Assembly (NCBI RefSeq): GCF_900115055.1
Contig: NZ_FOVD01000005.1
Span: 124,001 to 188,000 of the forward strand
DNA from: Chryseobacterium oleae
GTDB taxonomy: Bacteria; Bacteroidota; Bacteroidia; Flavobacteriales; Weeksellaceae
Direction of reading: 5' to 3'
Length of the DNA stretch: 64,000 nt
A program made the position numbers and the translations under genes. Below are positions 1 through 7,757 of this stretch, piece after piece (position 1 is the stretch's first letter; each line of letters opens with the position of its first letter). The notes below the pieces were generated by a model, which made no database searches, had not been told where the DNA came from, and saw nothing but the letters and a program-made list of their open reading frames with translations.

Positions 1-2
1 TG

Positions 3-1055
3 TCTAGTATGTTTGGTGGATCCTTTTTCAGCCAACCCATTGGAAATTGGGATGTTTCCGATGTAACCAATATGGCCAATATGTTTTATGGATCACGTTT
101 TAATCAACCTATTGGAAATTGGGATGTTTCCAATGTGAAAAGTATGTATAGCATGTTTGCTTATACAAGATTTTTCAATCAGCCTATCGGAAGCTGGAAT
201 ACTTCGAGTGTAACCGATATGATCAGTATGTTCTATGATACCGAAGCATTTAACCAGCCTATCGGAACCTGGAATACTTCCAATGTAACAAGTATGATCA
301 GTATGTTTGCCAAGGCAAAATTATTTAACCAGCCTATAGGAACCTGGAATACTTCTAATGTTACTGATATGAGATCAATGTTTACAGAGTCTAAAGTATT
401 TAATCAGCCTATCGGAAGCTGGGATACCTCGAAGGTGACAAATATGGAATACATGTTTGATTATACAGATGTATTCAACCAACCTATCGGAAACTGGGAT
501 ACCTCAAAGGTTGAGTACATGGGATATATGTTCTATTTTGCAAAAGCTTTTAACCAATCTCTGGGTAACTGGAACTTAAACCGTGTTAAAAATTTACGTG
601 AACTCTTTACCGATTCCAATTTATCATGTATCAATTATGATTCAACTCTTATAGGATGGGCGAATAATCCCGCAACGAACAATAATGTAATTTTAACAAG
701 CGGTGCAAAAAGATATTCTTCACAAGCAGCTGTGAATGCAAGAAATTTCTTAAAGAATACAAAAGGCTGGAATATTACAAATGATTATTATGACCCTAAT
801 TGCAACCCAGTGCTTTCTACGTCTGAAAATGTTAAAAAGGAATTTAGCACTTATCCCAATCCTGTAAAACACACACTCTTTTTTACAGATGAAGTATCAA
901 AAATCGAAATTTACAGTTTGGAAGGGAGATTATTACACAGTGATAATTCAACCGGAAAACATGCAGATGTTTCTGAACTACCAAAAGGTATATATTTAAT
1001 GAAGGCAATAGATAAAACAGGAAATACAGTGCACAAAAAGTTTATAAAAGATTAA
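3..1055 (+). CDS. BspA-like repeat surface protein with T9SS type A sorting domain (5' end outside window)
   Basis: The open frame runs in from the left edge, so the first in-frame ATG (position 9) is internal. About eight 25-residue repeats of the form FNQPIGxWdtSxVtxMxxMF are seen, the pattern of the BspA-type/DUF285 leucine-rich-like surface repeats. After the repeats comes a short spacer with two cysteines (SCINY...DPNC) and then a roughly 75-residue C-terminal domain with the YPNPV motif, a GIYLMK strand and a KKFIKD end, typical of a T9SS type A sorting signal. The protein is therefore inferred to be exported and attached to or released from the cell surface; BspA-type repeats often mediate binding, but the ligand cannot be read here. 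A terminator follows directly. Confidence 0.88.
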   Translation, partial: SSMFGGSFFSQPIGNWDVSDVTNMANMFYGSRFNQPIGNWDVSNVKSMYSMFAYTRFFNQPIGSWNTSSVTDMISMFYDTEAFNQPIGTWNTSNVTSMISMFAKAKLFNQPIGTWNTSNVTDMRSMFTESKVFNQPIGSWDTSKVTNMEYMFDYTDVFNQPIGNWDTSKVEYMGYMFYFAKAFNQSLGNWNLNRVKNLRELFTDSNLSCINYDSTLIGWANNPATNNNVILTSGAKRYSSQAAVNARNFLKNTKGWNITNDYYDPNCNPVLSTSENVKKEFSTYPNPVKHTLFFTDEVSKIEIYSLEGRLLHSDNSTGKHADVSELPKGIYLMKAIDKTGNTVHKKFIKD

Positions 1056-1079
1056 TGTGATAAGATGATCACCTTATTT

Positions 1080-1113
1080 AAATCCCTTCAAAATTTTTGC
1101 AAGGGATTTTTTA
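1080..1113 (+). terminator. Rho-independent terminator after the BspA-like gene
   Basis: Stem AATCCCTT / AAGGGATT with an A/T-rich loop, followed by a run of T, 25 bp after the stop codon. Confidence 0.8.
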
Positions 1114-1328
1114 GTTCAATACTTAATGATTTTGAAAATATTCCTCCTTTTTAATTATTCAATAAAGCAAAATAATTTTTCATGTGTATAATTGTGTGAT
1201 ATTTTTGAATTCCCCAATGGAATCAGTTGCTTTTTAAAAACGATATCTATAAAAATTTAACATTTACTTTTATGTGTTTTTTATGTTTTGTAGTAGTATC
1301 AAAGCGCAAAATGAGTTTATCCCCAAAT

Positions 1329-1354
1329 AAAAGCCACATCCTCAGATGTGGCTT
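1329..1354 (-). terminator. Terminator for the minus-strand exported-protein cluster
   Basis: Perfect stem AAGCCACATC / GATGTGGCTT with a 4-base loop; read on the minus strand it is followed by TTTTATTT. It lies 30 bp past the stop of the last gene of the cluster. A 73-codon plus-strand frame that spans it has no other support. Confidence 0.8.
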
Positions 1355-1383
1355 ACTATATTGTTCAAATATTGATCTTTCGG

Positions 1384-2061
1384 TTAAAATCCTGAAGGCT
1401 TATTCACTGTACGTGCAGAACCGTTTGTTCCTCCAAGATCAGTCGTGATATCGGTGATGTTCTGTTTTGTGATCAGTCTTTTGTAGGCCATCAGATAAAG
1501 ATCTATGGTAAAGTTATTGTATGTTCTTGCCGGATTGGCAGAGGTAAGAGCAATCAGCTTGCTGTCTGTAAACCTTGCTCTGATGTGCCATGTTCCTTTA
1601 CTTTTGAATGCCGTCACATCAGGAGATCCCTGTCTGTTGTCATTGGTTCCATTATCCCCATAGTCGAGAGCTACATTGGTCGTTCCGTCATTCATTTTAA
1701 ATGAGTAATTGTGAACTACAACAAGGAATTTATCCGCATCAATTTTGGTGTCGTAATCTGTAATTCCAGCTCCCGAAATTCCGGTAAGAGAAAGTTTAAG
1801 ATAATTAAACAATCCGCTGCTTTCCAAAGTAGGATCATATAACTGAAGTGAATTTTCAGAAGTTGCCAGAAAGCTTCCTCCTGTCATTGTAGGTTCTCCC
1901 GGGCTTCTAAGATACAGCGTGTTTGTATAGGTTTGACCGTTGACGTCCAGTGTTTCTTTCGGATCAATGGTTTTAATTCCTACTCTTCCGGACTGGGCAT
2001 TCATAAAAATTCCCAGAAATAATATCGTGATAATATAAATTCTTTTTTCCATGATCATCAT
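1384..2061 (-). CDS. Small exported protein, VGI.T..P..TLDVNG family (cluster member 3)
   Basis: A 225-residue protein with a signal peptide ending near MNAQS. Just after it comes VGIKTIDPKETLDVNG, the N-terminal motif (VGINTxxPxxxLDVxG) of many exported Bacteroidota proteins that resemble trimeric fibre or adhesin heads. The rest looks beta-rich, with no catalytic motif and no T9SS sorting domain. Its first ATG shares a base with the TAA stop of the upstream gene (TAATG), which suggests coupled translation; ATG codons at 2058 and 2052 are also possible starts. It is a divergent paralogue of the next two genes upstream. Function unknown; an exported or surface location is inferred. Confidence 0.75.
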   Translation of the reverse strand: MMIMEKRIYIITILFLGIFMNAQSGRVGIKTIDPKETLDVNGQTYTNTLYLRSPGEPTMTGGSFLATSENSLQLYDPTLESSGLFNYLKLSLTGISGAGITDYDTKIDADKFLVVVHNYSFKMNDGTTNVALDYGDNGTNDNRQGSPDVTAFKSKGTWHIRARFTDSKLIALTSANPARTYNNFTIDLYLMAYKRLITKQNITDITTDLGGTNGSARTVNKPSGF

Positions 2062-2708
2062 TATTGAAGCCCTAAAGGCGTGTTAGTTGAAACTCCTGAA
2101 TAAATCGGTGAAGCCGATGCAGAAACAGATCCGGTGAATGTTCCCCATTCTTTTACCAGAGATTTTTCAAACACGTTCAGTGTAAGTGTCCATGTTCCGT
2201 TTGTAGAAGATACCGTACCCGCTCCTTTAAAACTTAAATTGATGGCGTGATAGGTCTTTCCACTACTCGTCACCTGCGTCACTTCTGTAGAATAAGCCCC
2301 GAAAGACTTAGGACTTGTAGAAGTGTTCGCCGCCGAAACAGCGTTGGAAAAAACAGCACCCGTGATAGCTACTACATATTTACCGGTTTCCAAACCTGTG
2401 TTCAGATTAATAACTTCATCCTGACTTACATTTTTTAAAATGATATTGTAGGTATTTACTGGCGCAACATTACGAAGCGAAATATCCAGCATCTTAATTT
2501 TTCCCACAGGAGAAGTATCTTTTGAACGGGTTAAAAGAAAATAATTTCCCCTTGCCGGTGAGTTTACCGTGTCTACAAGATAAGATTCCACCAGAGTTTC
2601 TCCGGCTACATCCAAAGTTCCCTGAGGATTTTCGGTATTAATACCCACTTGTGCATGAAGTCCTAAAAAAGAACCTGCTAAAAGGAATAATGTGGTGATT
2701 TTTTTCAT
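2061..2708 (-). CDS. Small exported protein, VGINTxxPxxTLDV family (cluster member 2)
   Basis: A 215-residue protein. The signal peptide (KKITTLFLLAGSFLGLHAQ) is followed at once by VGINTENPQGTLDVAG. The body is rich in Ser, Thr, Asn and Val, as expected of a beta-sandwich or fibre head, and has no recognisable active site. The gene is 12 bp from the upstream paralogue and its stop overlaps the next start, so the three probably form one transcript. The three proteins share the N-terminal motif and length class but little else, which suggests old tandem duplication with divergence. Function unknown. Confidence 0.75.
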   Translation of the reverse strand: MKKITTLFLLAGSFLGLHAQVGINTENPQGTLDVAGETLVESYLVDTVNSPARGNYFLLTRSKDTSPVGKIKMLDISLRNVAPVNTYNIILKNVSQDEVINLNTGLETGKYVVAITGAVFSNAVSAANTSTSPKSFGAYSTEVTQVTSSGKTYHAINLSFKGAGTVSSTNGTWTLTLNVFEKSLVKEWGTFTGSVSASASPIYSGVSTNTPLGLQ

Positions 2709-2720
2709 TACGTTGTGTTT

Positions 2721-3338
2721 TTATTGAATTAATGGAGCTGCAGCAGCACCGGTAGTAGAAGTTCCTAAATCCTGTGTTGTATTCAGTTCTTTTGCATAGG
2801 CTTTGTCAAAAACCAGCAAATTCAACGTCCATTCTCCGGTAGGAAAAGAATTATCCGGGGCAAATCCCTGGTAATCCGCTTTCAGTTTCCATGTTCCGCC
2901 GGAAGGATAGGCGAAAATCTGCGGTACCGGGGTCAGCCAATCTGCTGAATAGGTTCTTACAGGCTGCGTAAATCCAAATGAAGAGATCACAACAAGAAAC
3001 TTATTGGAATTGATCTTGGTATCAAACTGATTCACCCAGTCTTTATCTGAAGGGTCGCAAGTGATTTTAAACTGAATAAGATTGATCGGTGCGGGAGAGT
3101 TCGGTACAAAAGTATCATTGTAGGCCGTAATTTTGTTTTCCGGAGCCGGAGACTTGATCACGAAAGTATAATTTTCATCAGCTCCCAATTTTTCTAAAGG
3201 TTTTTTGAAGATCATTCCTGAAGTCTTCATCGTTCCGTTTACTGTAAGATCTTTTTCAGGTTTAGAAGTATTTATACCTACCTGAGCGCTCACGAATACA
3301 GTGCATGCAAAAAGCACCATTGAAATAATTTTAGTCAT
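2721..3338 (-). CDS. Small exported protein, VGINTxxPxxDLTVNG family (cluster member 1)
   Basis: A 205-residue protein, first gene of the minus-strand trio. It has a signal peptide ending at FVSAQ and the motif VGINTSKPEKDLTVNG. The mature part contains a middle DTKINSNKFLVVISSFGF segment that resembles DTKIDADKFLVVVHNYSF in cluster member 3, supporting common descent. There is no sorting domain, lipobox or catalytic signature. It is inferred to be a periplasmic, outer-membrane or secreted structural protein; the role is not known. Confidence 0.75.
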   Translation of the reverse strand: MTKIISMVLFACTVFVSAQVGINTSKPEKDLTVNGTMKTSGMIFKKPLEKLGADENYTFVIKSPAPENKITAYNDTFVPNSPAPINLIQFKITCDPSDKDWVNQFDTKINSNKFLVVISSFGFTQPVRTYSADWLTPVPQIFAYPSGGTWKLKADYQGFAPDNSFPTGEWTLNLLVFDKAYAKELNTTQDLGTSTTGAAAAPLIQ

Positions 3339-3671
3339 TGAACTTGTATTGTGTTTGTTTTATTAATCTTCCATCATTTCATTTTCCTTTCACTTTTTCT
3401 AAAAAAGCATACAGCTTTCCTATACTCTGCTTTGCACAGTATACCATTTAAAAGGATAAAACTTTATGGATTAATTGGGTACTAGTTTGCAAGAAGCATG
3501 CCACATGAAAATAAATCAAAAAATAAATCTTTATATCGATAAAAATCTACTATCTTTTCACAAAACAGTGAAAACTAAACAAAAACACATATTCTTTTAT
3601 ACGAAATCTACAATGAGCACATCTTAAGAAATATCATTTTAATAAATGGAGGTCACTACCAACAATAAAGC
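3339..3671. other. Intergenic region upstream of the exported trio
   Basis: AT-rich spacer between the start of the exported-protein trio and the nusG terminator. No convincing TAnnTTTG motif in the correct orientation, RNA gene or coding frame was found. In related bacteria rplK would be expected downstream of nusG; nothing resembling it is here. Confidence 0.5.
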
Positions 3672-3702
3672 ACAAAAAAAGACCGCTGAAAAGCGGTCTT
3701 AA
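3672..3702 (-). terminator. Terminator after nusG
   Basis: Stem AAGACCGC / GCGGTCTT with a short loop; on the minus strand it is followed by TTTTTTTG. It begins about 20 bp past the nusG stop and closes the tRNA-Trp/secE/nusG transcript. Confidence 0.85.
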
Positions 3703-3721
3703 TATATTTTAAAAGTATGAA

Positions 3722-4264
3722 TTATACTTTTTCTACCTGCATATAGCTCAACTCCATTGGAGTTTTTCTACCGAAGATCAATACAGAAACTTCGATTTTC
3801 TTTTTGTCTTCAAGAATCTTCTCAACCGTTCCGTTGAATCCATTGAAAGGTCCGTCAATTACTTTAACGTTTTCACCTACAATGAATGGAATCTCAACAT
3901 CGCTTGCAAATTCTGAAAGCTCATCCATTCTTCCCAACATTCTGTTTACTTCAGACTTTCTCATGGGAACAGGATCACCTCCTTTCGTTAAGCTAAGGAA
4001 AGATATTACTCCCGGAATGTTCTTAATCGCGTGAGGAATTTCACCCATCAGATCAGCTTCGATCATCAGGTATCCAGGATAGTAAGGCTTCTCTTTAGGA
4101 ACTTTTTTTCCGTTTCTAATCTGTATAACCTTTTCCATAGGAATAACCACTTGAGTAACGTACTGCTCAAACCCTAGACGTTTGATTTCTGTCTCAATAT
4201 AGTTTTTCACTTTATTTTCCTGTCCGCTGATCGCTTTCAGCACATACCATTTCAATTCGCTCAT
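3722..4264 (-). CDS. nusG: Transcription termination/antitermination factor NusG
   Basis: A 180-residue protein of normal NusG length. The N-terminal NGN domain starts ELKWYVLKAISGQENKV and contains YPGYLMIEA; the C-terminal KOW domain is seen at VGENVKVIDGPFNGFNGTV. NusG binds RNA polymerase and couples it to Rho or to the ribosome. The gene lies 17 bp downstream of secE, the usual bacterial pair. Unusually, a strong terminator follows and the expected rplK-rplA-rplJ-rplL-rpoBC genes are absent downstream. Confidence 0.97.
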   Translation of the reverse strand: MSELKWYVLKAISGQENKVKNYIETEIKRLGFEQYVTQVVIPMEKVIQIRNGKKVPKEKPYYPGYLMIEADLMGEIPHAIKNIPGVISFLSLTKGGDPVPMRKSEVNRMLGRMDELSEFASDVEIPFIVGENVKVIDGPFNGFNGTVEKILEDKKKIEVSVLIFGRKTPMELSYMQVEKV

Positions 4265-4281
4265 TATGGGAAAATACTTTT

Positions 4282-4488
4282 TTAGTTGAACACGTTAATT
4301 AGCATTCCAATTATGTTGCTGATTGCTTTTGAAAACAATTCATCAACCCCAAAGGTAAACAATGCCAAAATCACTGTAGCTATAGTTACTACAATAGTGG
4401 AAGACTGAAGATCAGACCACTTTGGCCATTCAACTTTATGTCTGAATTCGTTATAAGAACCTTTTAAAAAATCAACAAATGAACTCAT
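4282..4488 (-). CDS. secE: Preprotein translocase subunit SecE
   Basis: A 68-residue single-span SecE: a short amphipathic N-terminus (SFVDFLKGSYNEFRHKVEWPKW, including the conserved V.WP motif) followed by one membrane segment (STIVVTIATVILALFTFGV). SecE clamps the SecY channel. The frame stays open upstream to 4557, but that extension would run through the tRNA-Trp gene, so the start is set at the ATG at 4488, which gives the usual family length. It lies between tRNA-Trp and nusG. Confidence 0.95.
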   Translation of the reverse strand: MSSFVDFLKGSYNEFRHKVEWPKWSDLQSSTIVVTIATVILALFTFGVDELFSKAISNIIGMLINVFN

Positions 4489-4500
4489 AATTAATATTTG

Positions 4501-4571
4501 CACGGGCACAAGGATTCGAACCCTGATCAACGGTTTTGGAGACCGGTATCCTACCATTGGACGATGCCCGT
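4501..4571 (-). tRNA. tRNA-Trp (anticodon CCA)
   Basis: Cloverleaf on the minus strand with acceptor pair ACGGGCA / TGCCCGT, anticodon loop CTCCAAA (anticodon CCA) and T-arm GGTTCGAAT. Length 71 nt, discriminator G, no encoded CCA. It sits between tuf and secE, the usual flavobacterial position. Confidence 0.95.
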
Positions 4572-4575
4572 AGAT

Positions 4576-4610
4576 AAAAAGCTTCCGGAGAGTTTCCTTC
4601 CGGAAGCCTT
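4576..4610 (-). terminator. Terminator after tuf
   Basis: Stem GCTTCCGG / CCGGAAGC; on the minus strand the second arm is followed by TTTTTATC. It separates tuf from tRNA-Trp/secE/nusG, so downstream expression needs read-through or its own promoter. Confidence 0.8.
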
Positions 4611-4626
4611 ATTTATTTTAAGATGA

Positions 4627-5838
4627 TTAGTCTAAGATTTCAGTTACCTGACCTGAACCAACTGTTCTACCTCCTTCTCTGATCGCAAATCTAAGACCTA
4701 CGTTAAGAGCGATTGGCTGTAACAATTCTACAGTGATCTCTAAGTTATCACCAGGCATTACCATTTCTACACCTTCTGGTAAGAAGATCTCACCTGTAAC
4801 GTCAGTAGTTCTTACGTAGAACTGAGGACGGTACTTGTTGTGGAATGGAGTGTGACGTCCACCTTCTTCCTTAGAAAGGATATAAACAGATGCTTTGAAT
4901 TTTTTGTGTGGCTTAACAGAATCTTTCTTAGCGATAACCATACCTCTCTTGATGTCAGTTTTTTCAATACCTCTCAACAATAGACCTACGTTATCTCCAG
5001 CTTCACCTCTGTCAAGGATTTTTCTGAACATCTCAACTCCTGTAATAGTAGAAGTTAATTTTTCTTCACCCATACCGATGATATCAACAGGATCACCTGT
5101 GTTGATAATACCAGCCTCGATTCTACCAGTTGCAACAGTACCTCTACCTGTAATAGAGAATACGTCTTCGATTGGCATCAAGAAAGGCTTATCAGTATCT
5201 CTTGGTGGTTGCTCGATCCAAGTATCAACAGCATCCATTAATTCTTCAACGCTCTTGAACCACTTGTCTTCAGTATCAGGAGTAGCTGCTGTAGCTGCTG
5301 TAAGAGCACCTAATGCAGAACCTTGAATTACTGGAGAGTTATCACCGTCGAATTCGTAAGTAGACAATAAGTCTCTAAGTTCCATTTCAACAAGCTCTAA
5401 TAACTCAGCATCATCTACCATGTCAACTTTGTTCATGAAAACAACGATTCTAGGTACGTTTACCTGACGACAAAGTAGGATATGTTCTCTAGTCTGAGGC
5501 ATAGGACCGTCAGTTGCAGCACATACTACGATAGCTCCGTCCATCTGAGCAGCACCAGTTACCATGTTCTTTACGTAATCCGCGTGACCTGGACAGTCAA
5601 CGTGAGCATAGTGTCTTTTTTCAGTTTCGTATTCGATGTGAGCAGTATTGATAGTAATACCTCTTTCTTTTTCTTCTGGAGCAGAGTCAATTGCAGAGAA
5701 GTCTTTTTTCTCAGCAAGACCTTTGCTAGCTAATACAGCAGAAATTGCAGCTGTAAGAGTAGTTTTACCATGGTCAACGTGACCAATAGTACCAATGTTC
5801 AAGTGTGGTTTGTTACGATTAAACGTTTCCTTTGCCAT
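4627..5838 (-). CDS. tuf: Translation elongation factor Tu
   Basis: A 403-residue EF-Tu, which brings aminoacyl-tRNA to the ribosome at the cost of GTP. All G motifs are present: GHVDHGKT (residues 19-26), DCPGH, NKVD and the GSALGAL region. Domains 2 and 3 follow, ending in the conserved [13 protein letters not shown]. The start [20 protein letters not shown] matches the family. A TAnnTTTG promoter lies about 45 bp upstream and a terminator follows. Its usual upstream partners, tRNA Thr-Tyr-Gly-Thr, are about 11.4 kb away on the same strand. Confidence 0.99.
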   Translation of the reverse strand: MAKETFNRNKPHLNIGTIGHVDHGKTTLTAAISAVLASKGLAEKKDFSAIDSAPEEKERGITINTAHIEYETEKRHYAHVDCPGHADYVKNMVTGAAQMDGAIVVCAATDGPMPQTREHILLCRQVNVPRIVVFMNKVDMVDDAELLELVEMELRDLLSTYEFDGDNSPVIQGSALGALTAATAATPDTEDKWFKSVEELMDAVDTWIEQPPRDTDKPFLMPIEDVFSITGRGTVATGRIEAGIINTGDPVDIIGMGEEKLTSTITGVEMFRKILDRGEAGDNVGLLLRGIEKTDIKRGMVIAKKDSVKPHKKFKASVYILSKEEGGRHTPFHNKYRPQFYVRTTDVTGEIFLPEGVEMVMPGDNLEITVELLQPIALNVGLRFAIREGGRTVGSGQVTEILD

Positions 5839-6170
5839 GATTTAAAATTATTTATTTTATTATTTTTCAATTTTTCGGTGTGCAAATATAATGATTTTTT
5901 TAAATACCAAAACCTTTTTCATTAAAAAAGTTTCAATATTCAAATCAAAGAAGCACAAACCTTATATTTCAATGTATTGAGACTGCAAATTTACACAAAT
6001 TTCCGGATTGAAAAAAATCATCCACACCCTTTTTAGTCCAAATTATAAAGTATCTGATTCGTTCTGAATAGTATAGAAGCCTAAAATATTTTTTTATCCA
6101 CAAAATTCACCACAAAAAAACCGCTTTAATGGTTTTCTCGTACATACTATAAACCATTAAAAATAATATT
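5839..6170. other. Divergent intergenic region between tuf and the DUF4394 gene
   Basis: AT-rich region holding the tuf promoter (5883-5911) and the start region of the plus-strand DUF4394 gene. A second minus-strand TAnnTTTG-like site (TAAATTTG) is at 5986-5993 but has no clear -33 box. No tRNA genes are present here, although a Thr-Tyr-Gly-Thr block usually stands before tuf. Confidence 0.5.
5883..5911 (-). promoter_or_regulatory. tuf promoter
   Basis: On the minus strand a TTTG box, 17-nt spacer, then TATATTTG: the Bacteroidota -33/-7 arrangement. The predicted transcription start gives a leader of roughly 38 nt before the tuf ATG. Confidence 0.7.
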
Positions 6171-7673
6171 ATGAGAACACTATTACACTTCTTTCTGGTC
6201 CTGATGACCGTGACGACATTTTTTTCGTGCGACAATTCCGATGATCCGATGATGATGCCGGACAGCAATGTAACCGGGCCTGATCTTATGGCTTACGGAC
6301 TTACAGGAATGAATGAACTTGTTTCTTTCAATGCCAATAATCCTAAAACATTTGCTGCCAAAACAGCCATTACAGGAATTACAGCCGGCGAAAAACTCAT
6401 GAGTATAGATTTCAGACCCGCTACCGGAGAATTATATGCTTTGTCGAATGCCAGCAAATTATACATCATCAATACAGCCAGTGCTTCTGCAAGAATGGTA
6501 AGTGCTACAGCTTTCGCACCTGCCGTTTCCGGAACGATAGCTTCCATTGATTTCAATCCTACGGTAGACAGAATCCGTTTGGTGAGCAATACCGGACAAA
6601 ATTTAAGACTTCACCCTGAAACGGGAGCTGTGGCAGCAACGGATATCAACATCTCCGGTACCGGAACGCCAAGCATTAACGGAGTAGCCTATACCAACAG
6701 TAAAGCAGGTGCTTCCTCCACTGTTTTATACGATATTGATCCCGTGGCCGGAAAATTATTTAAACAGGATCCACCGAATAACGGAACTTTGGTGGAAGTA
6801 GGAAGTCTTGGGGCTACCTTCTCAGGACAGGCTGCTTTTGATATTAAATTTGATAACAGCACTTCTTTACTGGCCTTAAACGAAAAATTACATGTGCTGG
6901 ATCTGAATAGCGGTAAAGCTACTTTTATAGGATCATTTCCACAAGCTGTGATAGATCTTGCGATTCCTACTAAAGCCGTAGCCTATGCTATAGATAATTC
7001 AAACAATCTGCAAATATTTAACCCAAACAGCCCGATGCCGGTTTCAAAAACAGTGGCAGGACTTCAAACCGGAGAAAATATTTTAGGAATTGATTTCCGT
7101 CCTTTGAACGGGCAATTGTATGCTTTGGGAAGTTCAAGCAGAATTTATACGATCAATTTAGGAACCGGGGCTGCTACGGCTGTGGGAAGTTCCCCTTTCG
7201 CGACTTTACTGGCAGGAACAGATTTCGGATTTGATTTCAATCCAATGGTTGATAAAATACGGGTAGTAAGCAATACCGGACAAAATCTTCGTTTAGATCC
7301 TGTTACCGGAGGCATCACCGCAGTAGACACAGCTATTACTCCGGTTACAGCGATGATCGGTGCTGCGGCTTATACCAATAATTTTGCAGGCGCTACATCC
7401 ACTACTCTATTTGTGATCGATCATAACACAGATAAATTATACCAGCAAACGCCTCCGAACAACGGAACTCTGGTAGAAACCGGTTCTTTAGGCATCAATA
7501 TTACGAATGCGAACGGTTTTGATATCGGAAGTGCAAGCCAGAAAGCCTATCTGATGGCTACCGTAGGAACCTCAACGAAACTATATACGGTCAATACCAC
7601 ATCGGGAGCTGCAACAGCTGTTTCTGATTACCCTAATACCGTAAAAGCTTTTGCCGTAGGATTAGGATTTTAA
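6171..7673 (+). CDS. DUF4394 domain lipoprotein (two tandem copies)
   Basis: A 500-residue protein with a lipoprotein signal peptide (FFSC, Cys20), then an acidic linker. Two DUF4394 units follow, at about residues 38-255 and 258-500. Each contains the same landmarks: a GIDFRP or SIDFRP start, LYALxSxSxIYTIN, DFNPxVDxIRxVSNTGQNLRLxPxTG and PPNNGTLVExGSLG. The repetition suggests an internal duplication and a beta-propeller-like fold, though the fold is inferred. It is probably an outer-membrane or periplasmic lipoprotein of unknown role. It is convergent with the efflux operon and is the only plus-strand gene between tuf and rpsU. Confidence 0.85.
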   Translation: MRTLLHFFLVLMTVTTFFSCDNSDDPMMMPDSNVTGPDLMAYGLTGMNELVSFNANNPKTFAAKTAITGITAGEKLMSIDFRPATGELYALSNASKLYIINTASASARMVSATAFAPAVSGTIASIDFNPTVDRIRLVSNTGQNLRLHPETGAVAATDINISGTGTPSINGVAYTNSKAGASSTVLYDIDPVAGKLFKQDPPNNGTLVEVGSLGATFSGQAAFDIKFDNSTSLLALNEKLHVLDLNSGKATFIGSFPQAVIDLAIPTKAVAYAIDNSNNLQIFNPNSPMPVSKTVAGLQTGENILGIDFRPLNGQLYALGSSSRIYTINLGTGAATAVGSSPFATLLAGTDFGFDFNPMVDKIRVVSNTGQNLRLDPVTGGITAVDTAITPVTAMIGAAAYTNNFAGATSTTLFVIDHNTDKLYQQTPPNNGTLVETGSLGINITNANGFDIGSASQKAYLMATVGTSTKLYTVNTTSGAATAVSDYPNTVKAFAVGLGF

Positions 7674-7703
7674 AAAGACTCATAATAATTATTTCGATAC
7701 CAA

Positions 7704-7734
7704 GAAGCGCGGAAAACTATGTTTTCCGCGCTTC
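7704..7734. terminator. Bidirectional hairpin between convergent genes
   Basis: Perfect stem AAGCGCGGAAAA / TTTTCCGCGCTT with a 5-base loop, placed between the stops of the DUF4394 gene and the RND pump. T-runs are weak on both sides. Confidence 0.65.
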
Positions 7735-7757
7735 ACTTAATATAGATAGAAGAAACT

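Noticed and set aside
1227..1448. 73-codon plus-strand frame
   Set aside because: It runs through the terminator hairpin at 1329-1354 and into the end of a well-supported minus-strand gene; composition is not protein-like.
4489..4557. N-terminal extension of SecE
   Set aside because: It would be translated from the tRNA-Trp gene; the ATG at 4488 gives the normal SecE length.
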